64,000 bases of DNA from CAJBLF01 sp964495905 (GTDB taxonomy: Bacteria; Patescibacteriota; Gracilibacteria; Absconditabacterales; Absconditicoccaceae), in assembly GCA_964495905.1 (NCBI GenBank), contig CAZBWN010000078.1:11436-75435 (forward strand). The letters are read 5' to 3'. Below are positions 10,108 through 19,344 of this stretch, piece by piece (the first letter of the stretch is position 1; the number at the start of each line of letters is the position of its first letter). The position numbers and the translations under genes are program-made. The notes beneath the pieces were generated by a model. It was not told the origin of the DNA. It saw nothing but the letters and a program-made list of their open reading frames with translations, and did no database searches.

Positions 10108-10857
10108 TTATACTACTTGATTTTTTTTGACCATCATATCTCGAATTTCTGTTGAACGATCCCAATCTTCTGCTTCATTTGATATTTCAAGCTCTTTTTG
10201 GAGTTCTTCTACCGACATGTCTTCAAGTTTTCTGTTTTTTAGTTTATCCAGGATGAACTTTAAGATGTTTTCATCTGCAAGAAAGTTTACTATTGTTCCC
10301 CCTTCGCTTTCTTCTTCATTTAATTCTGAGAAATCTTGTTCGTATGTCTTGAGTACCTCAAAACTCATTTCTTCTAATTTTGCTTTGATATATTTTCTTA
10401 ATGCTTTTCTATCCTCAAGACAATCTTTTTCCTCAGGTGAAGTACCTAAGCTTTGATTTATCCTTACTAAAGATTCAAATAATTCATTCAAATCCATTCT
10501 TGGATAGAGTTGTTTTCGATAATCGGATTGTTTGTAAACTTCAATTTTTACAGGGTAGGGACCTATGATATCTTCATTTTCTTTGATAGCTTTCTCTTTT
10601 TTTTGATCTATCTTTTCATGATAGAAATAAAAAGCTATGTTGAAGTCTATCTCAAAGTCGTCTTTCCCTGCCCCAATTCTTTTGATAGGGATGATGTGTG
10701 ATTTTTCTGTGTTTTTAGTTGCTGAGATACTCCCATTACTATCTATAAATAGATTGTTATCTATAAGAGTCACAGCTCCTGCAGATAGGTATCCCTCTTG
10801 TCCAACTTCCATTTGAAACATCAGGGTGTTTACCATAATAATTCCGTTGATTTTCAT
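10108..10857 (-). CDS. UGA-free protein with a C-terminal UVR-like motif
   Basis: Not recognised overall. The 249-residue protein opens with a beta-rich region (MKINGIIMVNTLMFQMEVGQ, then ISATKNTEKSHIIPIKRIGA) and continues as acidic helices. The last 35 residues (LQKELEISNEAEDWDRSTEI) match the shape of the UVR motif that binds UvrA or UvrB/C, with the E-D-W/Y and R-D-x-M positions. No glycine is TGA. Promoter TTGACA/TATAGT with 16-base spacing (10905-10932) and an A-rich leader with CTAAAAAAA match the other UGA-free genes. Confidence 0.7.
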   Translation of the reverse strand: MKINGIIMVNTLMFQMEVGQEGYLSAGAVTLIDNNLFIDSNGSISATKNTEKSHIIPIKRIGAGKDDFEIDFNIAFYFYHEKIDQKKEKAIKENEDIIGPYPVKIEVYKQSDYRKQLYPRMDLNELFESLVRINQSLGTSPEEKDCLEDRKALRKYIKAKLEEMSFEVLKTYEQDFSELNEEESEGGTIVNFLADENILKFILDKLKNRKLEDMSVEELQKELEISNEAEDWDRSTEIRDMMVKKNQVV

Positions 10858-10904
10858 ATCTTTATGTTTTTTTAGTGAGTTTTTTATTTTTTGTTTGAAA
10901 CAAT

Positions 10905-10932
10905 ACTATACTAATATACTAGCATTTGTCAA
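10905..10932 (-). promoter_or_regulatory. Promoter of the UVR-motif gene
   Basis: On the minus strand, TTGACA and TATAGT are 16 bases apart. The leader downstream contains AAACAAAAAATAAAAAAC and ACTAAAAAAAC before the ATG. Confidence 0.6.
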
Positions 10933-10943
10933 TCTATTTGTTT

Positions 10944-11459
10944 TTATTGTATTATTTGTTTTTTTGTGTGTTTTGATCTTTTTTTGTAGAAATATATACT
11001 GAAGAGTACTACTAATACTATTATGTTCGGAATGAAGATTATCTTATTGCTTCGAGGGATCCCATTGAAGACATACTTGGAAATCGGCCAGAGAAATGGT
11101 GTAGGAAAAAATGCTATTCAGTGTGTAGGGATATCTATGAGAATATGCAGTAATCGTGCATAGCTCGCTTTGACGGGTTTTTTATATATCAGCCAAAGCA
11201 CTCCAAAGACAACTGTCCGCGTGACAAGGCTATGGGTAACATTATATATGTCATGTACATAATTTGGTACGATATGTCATGGTCAGAAAAAACTGCCCCC
11301 ATTGCCTCATGATAGTAAAGCGATGATAACTGTAGCAAATGGTAATCCAAACGCTAAAAAATCTGGTAATATGCCAAATGCCGCTGCAAGCCAGAATTCT
11401 TTCTTGTTTTTGTTGCCAAATATGACTCATCCGTAGAGACCGTGAGAAATGATATCCAT
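10944..11459 (-). CDS. Membrane-bound metal-dependent hydrolase-like protein
   Basis: A 171-residue multi-helix protein resembling the YdjM/DUF457 group, in which His and Asp residues at helix ends are thought to bind metal. Visible motifs are MDIISHGLYGG (two TGA-type positions), GILPDFLAFG, YVHDIYNVTHSLV and LLHILIDIPTHGIAFFPTPF. The H...PD...H...TH...H-x-x-x-D order fits the family. No catalytic activity can be claimed. The C-terminus is basic. It lies downstream of the pyruvyl-transferase-like gene. Confidence 0.65.
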
Positions 11460-11515
11460 TTTAAAATAATTAATAATTAAAAATGAATAATGAATAATTT
11501 CGGATTTTTCAATAT

Positions 11516-12517
11516 TTAAATTTTAAGTTCTTCAAGGGTGTGTTGCATTTTGAGGATTTTCTTTTGGTAGGGATAGACTTTTGTCGGAACACCTAGGAAA
11601 CTTGCTACCAAAAATAAGTGTAATCTGCTTGTGATGACCATATGCGCTTGAGCGAGTGTTTTTATGAAAGATCCAAAATCTTCTTCTCGATCCATCATAT
11701 TAAATTGCTGATCTTTTATTCCCGTTCCTGTTTGTATCTTACGTGCATATCTCATATCATCGTAATGTTCTCCTTTTCCTTTGGCAACTGGGATATATAT
11801 GATTTCATATCATTGATTATAGAGTTTTTTTACATCTTGGATGATTTCTGCAAGAAATTGCTCTGCATTCTTATTTAAATTTACTATAATATACTTTTTT
11901 CAATTATTCATCATTCATTCTTCATTTTTCATTTTTTTTCGCGGATACGCGAAAAAAGAGGTATCCATGAAGAATTCTACGTTATGATATCCATATGTTT
12001 TAAGTGCATGAACCGTTTCGTGATCTCTTGCGAAGATGTGTTTCGTCCTTTTGAGGATACGTGTGAAGAGGAATCTATTGAATATTTTTTTGGGTACTTG
12101 TATCCCTCACATCAGATAACGAGGTTTTCTGAGGCAGGGGAGGAGTGATGCTAACCGATATCGATAGGAATTTTTGTTTTCTTCTGTGATGATTTCTCCT
12201 CCTCCGACAATCACTGCATCAACTTTTCTATAGAGTTTTCGTTCTTTCAACTTTTCTTCGCGAAGGTATCTGATCCATGAGCGAAAACCTTTTGGTATCT
12301 CGGTTACAAAGGTGATTTTTGAGACATCTACAAATTGGCTAAAGAAGTTTTTGAGCCGTTCTGGATCATAAGCAGCGATAGTTATATTTTTTTCTTCTTG
12401 TAGCAATAATTTGACCGTTCATAATAAAATCAACTCGTCTCCTAGATTTTTGTAGGATCGATTGCCGATGATGAGAATATTTTTTTCTGAAATATCTAGT
12501 TTGTCATTAACTTTCAT
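11516..12517 (-). CDS. Polysaccharide pyruvyl transferase-like protein
   Basis: Proteins of this family attach pyruvate ketals to cell-wall polysaccharides, often to anchor SLH-domain proteins. The 333-residue protein has a Rossmann-like start (NILIIGNRSYKNLGDELILL), VDAVIVGGGEIITEEN in the middle and the C-terminal signature MVITSRLHLFLVASFLGVPT (R-x-H family motif). A copy of the dispersed AT-rich 7-nt repeat at about 11900-11935 is translated in frame as a Lys/Asn/Met-rich insert. An SLH-like protein lies at 19345, so a link is plausible but unproved. Confidence 0.75.
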
Positions 12518-12531
12518 AGGTATCTATTACA

Positions 12532-12561
12532 TAAAAAAAGACTGCTATTTTATAGCAGTCC
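12532..12561 (-). terminator. Terminator of the triple-repeat protein gene region
   Basis: The hairpin GACTGCTAT...ATAGCAGTC lies just downstream of the minus-strand stop at 12590. On the minus strand it is followed by seven T residues. Confidence 0.7.
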
Positions 12562-12589
12562 TTCAAATTTATGCAAGTGAAATTTTTTA

Positions 12590-15500
12590 TTAAGGATTTA
12601 TCCAGAATTTAGGAGTGATATTATTTAGATAAGCGACATATTCTGTTTTTTTGTCTTCTAATGTCGGTGATACATCTTTGAGATTTCCGAATCGTCCAGC
12701 GGTTAATGCTTCTATATCGAAAATTTTCCATGTCTTTGCGAATTCTATATCTCCTCCTGGTCGAGAAATATTGAAAGGATTATCTCCTGCTCTATAGTTT
12801 TTGAAGATATCTTTGATCTTATTAGTAAGGCTTGCTGCTTTTAATAGCTCTAGATAGTTGGTATCAACATCATCTGGGAATACAATTCCTGAATTTTTGA
12901 TAGCTCTTGTATTAAGGTCTATTTTTGTTGTTTGTCCGTATGTTTCAAAAACTGCATCTGATACAGATCAACTTATCTTGATGGAATCTTTTCTGTCGCT
13001 TGGCATCTTTTCATAAAAAAGATTCATAGCATTTAATATCTTCAATTCTGCCTCTTGTTGGTCTTTTCCTACCATTGCTTTGATGTTTACGCTATTGCCT
13101 GTACGATCTCGGGTTGTATTGAGATAGTCTATATATTTCTGTTTGTTGCTAGATAGTACTTCTGATACGTTGTCTAATTTACCAAACAATCCTCCTGATA
13201 TCACATCTAGGTTTCCATCTTTGGCATCAAAAGCTATATCTCCTGTGCTCATATTATACGGAAGCCCTTTTTCTGTTTCCTTCGATTTACAGACTTTTTT
13301 GATGTAATTGGTGAGGCTCGCTGCTTTGAAGAGTTCGAAATAATCAGGGAATGAACGTGGTGTAAATCCTGTCATATTCTTGTTTGTTAGATTGATTGTT
13401 GTTGTCTCTCCATACGTTGTAAACTTTAATACGGATAGTGTTCAATCAATATCAACGTTTTTGTCTGCGTTCGGCATGTATTCATAAAATTCATTTATAC
13501 CTTTATGAATCTCTTTTCTTATTGCCGCATCTGTAGTAAGAGCATCTATTTTGCTATTTAATCCGTTATATTCCGGGGCTGCTGGTTTCTCCTTTCATTT
13601 AAATGGATTTGGTATGACTATAGGATTTGGCGGTGCGATTCTCCAATCTCTTAGTCCATTGAGATATGTTATATATTGTTCTTGATATTTTTCTAGAATT
13701 GGAGATGTCTCATTGAGAGATCCTTTCTCTATCACTCTTGTATCAGTATCTGTAGAAACTACTGCAGAGTCATTGAAGAAGATACCCATTCATGGAACAC
13801 TATAGAACGGATCTTTCTTCATAGCTAGTTTATCTTTGCATATATCTTGTATTCTGTTAGTAAGATTTGCTGCTTTAAATGCTTCATAATAGCTATCAAA
13901 TCTTGATGGAGTGAAGCCTACTAGCTCTTTTTTGCTAAGATTGATAGTAGATGTCTGATCATATGTTTTGAAAGTCATTGCGTCTCGTGTACCATCGATT
14001 TCTATGTGTTTTGGACCACTTGGCATTGTTTCCCAGAATGTATTGATAGCGAGAAGCAAGTCTTTTTCTTTTTTTGCATCTCCCTTTGCCAATTCTTTGA
14101 CTTTATCAGCTAATCCTGTTTGATCTACCACTTCTATTTTTTTGTAGAATATATCTCCTCTTTTTTCTAAATCTTCGAGACTGGTAGTGTTTTCTCCTGA
14201 AATATATTTGTCTATCAGATATTGTGTTTCAGGATTCATTTTATCATATTGTTTTGTTTCCATAAGATTTGTCACCTCACCGAGTCTTACAATCGCTTCT
14301 GCTGCCTTAGTATTGAAATCTCCATCAGGATTGTTTTCTAATTTATCTCGAACATTTTCTCATAGCATAGCTTTTAATGTAAGATCTATTACATGTCTTT
14401 CATCATTTTTTCCTACGGAATTTTGAAGGAATGCTGCTGCAGTTGGGTTCTTTTTCGGTCCGCTTTTGAATATATCCAGCAATGCTTGATATTGATTTGG
14501 ATCGACTTTTATCCTATCTCCATCTTTGATCAAAAAGCTTTTCATCTCTCCATATTTCAGTCCATTGAAGAGAGCAGTTGATCATGGAAATCATTCAATA
14601 AATTTGATATGGTTTTCTTTGTCTTGTGCTTCTTCTTTTTCTGTCTTATTTTTTTCTGTTCTTGCTCCTGTTTCTGTTTCTTTTGAGCTTGATCCAGCAC
14701 CTGCTATTGTTTTTGTAATCTCTCCTCAAGTAAATAATTTTGTCAGTCCTTCTCCTTTTCGTGCGTTCAATCAGAAGGTAAGACCTAGAGGAATCCCTAC
14801 TCGAGCTAGATTTGATCAGTCATATATCCCTGTTTTTTCTTTTTTATCACTTTTAAATACTATATTATATGCACTAGAAAGCATTTTCCATCCTAAGAAA
14901 ATTCCTCCGGCTGCAACAGCTATATTACCTGCTCCTGACCAGAATTGCTTCTGTTCTGAAGTCATATGAGTCTGATCTAATAGATATTTGCTTAATCCAT
15001 TTATTCCTCATTTTTCAAATGCTTCTTTGTAATCATTATATTGCGTTGTAAATTGCTCATCACTTTTTTTCCCTGTTCATCTCATATCTTTTTCAAGATT
15101 TCCTGTTGTTCCTGTTGATGTTTTGCCAGAAATTTTATTGAGCTCTTTGAGTTGTTCAGGTGTCGGTTTTATTTTCATCAACTCAAAAAATTCTTTTGTG
15201 TGTACAGGTATAAATGGATGTTCTGATGGTTTGAATGTGTTAGGTTCATTGATCACTTTGCTGAGATATTTTTCCATATCTTGAAGATCCTGGCTAAGTT
15301 CTTGTCTTTTTGCTCCTGTGAGTTTTAGTTCATCCAAAATTGCATATTCATTATTTATTTTTTTGAGTGATTTGGTTAATTTTTTAGCATCTGACTTGCC
15401 ATATCCTATAATTTCAAAATAAGGCGTTGTATCTCATGTTTCTTCAATGATGCTATTTCTTGTAAGGATAAAATCAGGGACTTCTTTACCAAGATCTTCT

Positions 15501-16258
15501 ATCCTATCGCTGAATTGTTTGAGTGTCATCTTCATATCCATAGCGTTGGTGTCATCCATCTTCACTTCTTTGATTGTATTGATCTCTTTTTTGTCTTGAG
15601 CATCTATATCCCGATCAATCGTGTATTTTTTGTCTTTGTTATTCGCTAATCGTTCTATCTGTTTCTTCATTTTGTTGAGCTCTTTGATACGTCTCTTTAT
15701 CTCTATTTTATTTACCTTTCGAAGTTCTTTGTCTTTTCTGTCATATTTTGTATTGAAAATCGATCCAGAATCTCAGGCCAAATCTTTTTCCTGTTCGAAA
15801 AAAGCGATCAATCTCTCAATCTTATATTTTACGTTTTCTATGTCAGTCGCTTTTTTCAAAAGCTTTTCGTTTTTTTTGATTTGATCTGCTAAATCAGCAA
15901 GATCTTCTTTTGTCTCTGTGAAAACTATATCAACTTTAGTCTTTTTTTCAAATTCTGAAACTTCTATTACCGCTTTTTTCTCGGTATCTCGCTTTTCTGT
16001 CTTAGCAAGATCTTTATAAAAATCCTGAATGAATGTAGTGAAATCCACTTTTCCATTTACTGCAAATTTGTTTACGTTATCGATAGCAAATATATATTTT
16101 TCCTTGTCTTGTTTGATTGTTAATTTTTCATCAAAAAGATCGTTCACCTCGTTTTGGTGCAACTTAGTTTGGAAATCTTTGCTTGTAGAAATTACCTGAT
16201 CGCCATATGGTTCTCAGATTTCTGCTCTTTGTATAGGAAGTTCTCTAGTTGTTAACAT
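12590..16258 (-). CDS. Large protein with three C-terminal internal repeats
   Basis: Not recognised. The 1222-residue protein has a charged helical N-terminal half (residues about 50-400, probable coiled coil, many Lys/Glu/Asp). A hydrophobic segment (NIAVAAGGIFLGWKML) lies near residue 440 and a Thr/Lys linker follows. The C-terminal 500 residues hold three degenerate repeats with shared phrases: FWETMPSGPKHIEIDG / FYEYMPNADKNVDIDG / FYEKMPSDRKDSIKISG, then a FxTYxxTxxI segment, then FEAFKAANLTN / FELFKAASLTN / LELLKAASLTN. Repeats span about 14090-13640, 13535-13120 and 13050-12620. No signal peptide. Monocistronic. Confidence 0.8.
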
Positions 16259-16342
16259 CCGTATAGGGTAAATAAAACTTTATACACTCAAGTATATCCA
16301 CAAAAGAGAGAATTGCCAAAAAACTTGCTTTAAATAAAAAAA

Positions 16343-16372
16343 TAGGGTTGACAAAAACCCTAAAAATGATTG
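16343..16372 (-). terminator. Terminator after the 199-residue protein gene
   Basis: On the minus strand, TAGGGTT-TTTGTC-AACCCTA is followed by a T-rich run. It separates the gene at 16391 from the giant gene downstream. Confidence 0.6.
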
Positions 16373-16390
16373 AAATCGCTATTTTGCGCA

Positions 16391-16990
16391 CTATTCGTTA
16401 AGGGAAAGTTCTTTTTTGATGGTATCTTCAAATTCTATGGCTTTTTCTGTGGAAAGTTTCTCTGTCAGATGGTAATATTCTGCTATGTGTGTCAGTAGCT
16501 TGGTAAATTCTTTCTTATCTATCACGATATTGTCATGATATTTAGGGAGTAGCTTTTTGATATATTCAATGTATTTAGTCAAATGAATATCACCATCAAA
16601 ATAAAAAATATCCTGATAGAATGATTGTAGTTCTAACTCTTTGATTTCCTCTTGATAAAAAGGCATAAATATACCCACAACTACTACAGTATTCATACTT
16701 TTCCTTAAATGTACAAGTTCTGTCTCTTCGTTTCTTGTTTTGAAAAATACGGTATATATCTGTTTTATTACATGATCGTTTTTGATATCTTTCAATAAAA
16801 ATGCAAGAAATTTAGCGAACTTAGCGTTGGTTGCTTTATCATTTTTGATATCTTGACTTACTTGTTGGGCTTTTTTCTGGTCATCTTGTATCCTTCTTAT
16901 TGCAGCTTCGGTGATTTTGTTGCTATCTTCCCTGACTTCTCATCAGACATTAATGCCGTCTAACCCGGTTCATCCTACTTCGTCTGCCAT
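16391..16990 (-). CDS. Hypothetical helical protein
   Basis: Not recognised. The 199-residue protein starts MADEVGGTGLDGINVGGEVR, with Gly-rich turns including four TGA codons, and is then mainly charged helix. A hydrophobic phrase (SMNTVVVVGIFMPFY) sits near residue 115 and the C-terminal third is acidic (KAIEFEDTIKKELSLNE). No signal peptide and no clear membrane segment. It lies directly upstream of the triple-repeat protein on the same strand but has its own terminator, so any functional link is only positional. Confidence 0.65.
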
Positions 16991-17120
16991 AGTTTTTTAC
17001 TAAATGAGTAAAAAATTGCTTATTTACGCTTGAAAATGTATGCTTTTGTTCTTGAAATTCAACAGTAATTATATATACAAGCACCACACGATTTTTTTGT
17101 TGTCCCAAAAACCTTGAAAA

Positions 17121-17208
17121 GGTGAGGTGGATGAGTGGTCGAAGTCAGCTCACTGCTAACGAGTCGGACGAGAAATCGTCTCGGGGGTTCGAATCCCCCC
17201 CTCACCGA
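17121..17208 (+). tRNA. tRNA-Ser (GCU)
   Basis: The acceptor GGTGAGG pairs with CCTCACC. The anticodon loop CTGCTAA gives GCT. It has a long class II variable arm (GGACGAGAAATCGTCTC) and the T-arm GGGGGTTCGAATCCCCC. No CCA is encoded. Confidence 0.92.
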
Positions 17209-17217
17209 AGGCAACAT

Positions 17218-17291
17218 GGCTCTGTAGCTCAGCAGGTTAGAGCGCGTCTCTCATAAGGACGAGGTCGGGAGTTCGAGTCTCCCTGGAGCCA
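17218..17291 (+). tRNA. tRNA-Met (CAU), probably elongator
   Basis: The acceptor GGCTCTG pairs with TGGAGCC through two G-U pairs. The anticodon loop CTCATAA gives CAT. The anticodon stem lacks the three GC pairs of initiators. Similarity to GGCTACGTAGCTCAG-type elongators favours Met; a lysidine Ile tRNA is the alternative. Confidence 0.8.
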
Positions 17292-17348
17292 ATTCAAAAA
17301 GAAAACCGTCATTCAAAAATATCTTTATTTATTATTTATCTTAATCTT

Positions 17349-17522
17349 ATGGCTAAAAAGAAGTGATGAAGAATTATTGTTGCAATGCAATGTAAGGACT
17401 GTGGAAAGACCAATTATCACACGACTATAAACAAGACCAACACTCAAAAATTGGAATTGACTAAGTACTGTAAACAAGACAAGAAAAAAACATCTCATGT
17501 ATCGAGAGAAAAATTGAAATAA
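17349..17522 (+). CDS. rpmG: 50S ribosomal protein L33
   Basis: A 57-residue zinc-ribbon-type L33. It starts MAKKKGGRIIVAMQCKDCGK, where both early glycines are consecutive TGA codons, and continues TNYHTTINKTNTQKLELTKYC. The first CxxC pair is present (CKDC). The second pair is reduced to a single Cys (YCKQDKKK), so zinc binding is probably lost or incomplete. It is followed by a CCGATAA-type hairpin at 17541 and then S16. Confidence 0.9.
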
Positions 17523-17583
17523 TCCTATTGTTTCACACCGATAAAATTATCGGCATATCTTTTAATTTATTTATACATTTACT

Positions 17584-17883
17584 ATGTTAGTAATTAGACT
17601 TTCCAGACATTGAAGAAAAAATTTAGCTATTTATAGAGTTGTTCTTTCAGAACATACTAAACCCGTCAAATTCTGATACAAAGAAGTATTATGATCATAT
17701 GATCCTCAAAAACATGAATTCAAAGCTGATGTAGAATCTATCATTTCTTGGATCGGAAAATGAGCTCAACCTTCAGAAAGAGTGGCAAAACTTTTGTTGA
17801 AAGAGACAAAAGATGAACTCTTCAATAAATTTATAGAACACAGAGAAAGAAAGGGAACAACTAAAAAGGAAGAAAAGAAATAA
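17584..17883 (+). CDS. rpsP: 30S ribosomal protein S16
   Basis: A 99-residue S16 protein, part of 30S assembly. The opening MLVIRLSRHGRKNLAIYRVV is diagnostic; the Gly is TGA. It continues FGYKEVLGSYDPQKHEFKAD and ISWIGKGAQPSERVAKLL, the conserved core with three more TGA glycines. The C-terminus is a short Lys/Glu tail. It lies between L33 and two small membrane-protein genes. Confidence 0.93.
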
Positions 17884-17914
17884 TCAATTCCTTTAAATCT
17901 TTTTTCTTTTTACC

Positions 17915-18358
17915 ATGAATACTATCTATTCTAATGCTGATTTTCAAAATGTCATCTTGACTGTTTTGGCCTTGGTAGTACTTTTGGTGATTGTCTGATG
18001 CATATATACTTTTATTCGTGCAATCATTCTTTTCGTTTTTTCTCATAGCAAAGAAGAAAATAAGAAAAAAGGGCGAAATAGCATCAGATTTATGATTATT
18101 TGAGTTGTTTTGACTATTTTTCTTTTGGCTATCGTTCCTGTTGTTTTAAAACTCATGAAAGTACCAGAATATAGTAGCTATACTGCACCAAGAATTTTTA
18201 GTAGGGCAGGTGAGCTTGTAAATTGACTTTTTAACCTTGGTAATGTAATCACACAAAGTCAACAAAACAGTCAGTATAATGGTCAACTCTATCAAAATAT
18301 TGATTCTTCCAATCCACAGCTTCCTCAGCCTATTACAAATGATACGTATAATCTCTAA
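17915..18358 (+). CDS. Small two-helix membrane protein
   Basis: Not recognised. A 147-residue protein with two hydrophobic helices (VILTVLALVVLLVIVGCIY and FMIIGVVLTIFLLAIVPVVL) joined by a basic loop rich in Lys and Asn. The C-terminal region is hydrophilic and Gln/Asn/Pro-rich (ITQSQQNSQYNGQLYQN). The helix-basic loop-helix layout resembles VirB2/TrbC-type pilins and the proteins at 33350 and 33902, but similarity is limited to topology. It starts 32 bases after rpsP. Confidence 0.65.
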
Positions 18359-18452
18359 TACTTTGCATATCGAACAATTAAAATATATTTGAAAAAGTGT
18401 AATAAATCATTACCACTTTCACTATCCATCCTTTTAATTCTTCCATTTTGAG

Positions 18453-19094
18453 ATGCATAAAAAATTTAATCTTCCTGAAAAAATCTCGAAATTCGCTCAA
18501 AAATTCTGAAGATTCACTAAACATCAAAAAATATTTGTTCTCTATCTTTGGGCACTTTCTTTTTTTCTTTTAGTGTTACCATTGATTAAAATTTCTCCTG
18601 TGAGTGCTACATCTCACTCAGTACGATTATTTAGTAAGGGTCTATTTACAAGTTTATTGATTATTCTTGTAAGTATGACTGTACTTTTGAGTTGGAATAT
18701 GAGCTTTAAATTTAAAAATTTCATCATCGGATATTTCGGATTCAAAGAAAATGATTCACTTTTCAATTTTGGATTCTTATGGATCATTGCAACAGCTTTT
18801 CTAGTTATGGGTGATGCAATCAGAGTTGTAGGAAACACTACAGATACTATCAAACTTAGCTGATCATATTATTTCATCCAACTCTTTTTACTTTTGGGAT
18901 TAGTATTGACTCTAATGTCTGTGCTTAAGCATGCTAAAGAAAATTCTAATAAGACTAAGATTGTTAACGTTGTAGATGAAGATGCTATGAAAGATATCCA
19001 ACATAAAAAATCATTCAAAGGGCTCTTTGATGAAGAAGAGGAGGAAGAACAACCAAAACAACATCATACTATCCATGAACATCATTTTGAATAA
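18453..19094 (+). CDS. Four-helix membrane protein with acidic/His-rich tail
   Basis: Not recognised. The 213-residue protein has a basic N-terminus (KFAQKFGRFTKHQK) and hydrophobic segments near residues 32-50, 70-90, 115-135 and 150-170. The soluble tail ends in a run of six Glu and then QPKQHHTIHEHHFE; the His-rich end could bind metal. Only two or three glycines are TGA. It lies 31 bases upstream of a ferredoxin gene on the same strand. Confidence 0.65.
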
Positions 19095-19125
19095 TTTTTA
19101 TTTGATTGTTTCCAATTAATAGATC

Positions 19126-19326
19126 ATGATAAGCATCAACAATCAATGTATAGGATGTGGCATGTGCCAAAGCATAATTGATACTGTTTTTAAGGTTGAG
19201 GGTATACCAGCAAAAGTCATCAGACAACCAAAAACACCTGAAGAAGAAAAATTATGTGAACAAGCAATAGAAAGTTGTCCTACACATGCTATACTTAATG
19301 ATGCAAATATGAAAATGGCAGCATAA
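19126..19326 (+). CDS. 4Fe-4S ferredoxin
   Basis: Small electron carrier of 66 residues. The cluster ligands are visible as CIGCGMC near the N-terminus and CEQAIESCPTHAI near the C-terminus. That is one CxxCxxC set plus a distant Cys-Pro, enough for a single [4Fe-4S] cluster as in Thermotoga-type ferredoxins. It may supply electrons to radical-SAM enzymes, but nothing in the context proves this. Starts 31 bases after the membrane protein. Confidence 0.88.
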   Translation: MISINNQCIGCGMCQSIIDTVFKVEGIPAKVIRQPKTPEEEKLCEQAIESCPTHAILNDANMKMAA

Positions 19327-19344
19327 TCGTGCTACAAAAAAATA

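Noticed and set aside
14526..14969. Plus-strand ORF of 147 codons
   Set aside because: Antisense shadow of the 1222-residue repeat protein; Ser/Phe-rich composition is typical of such shadows.
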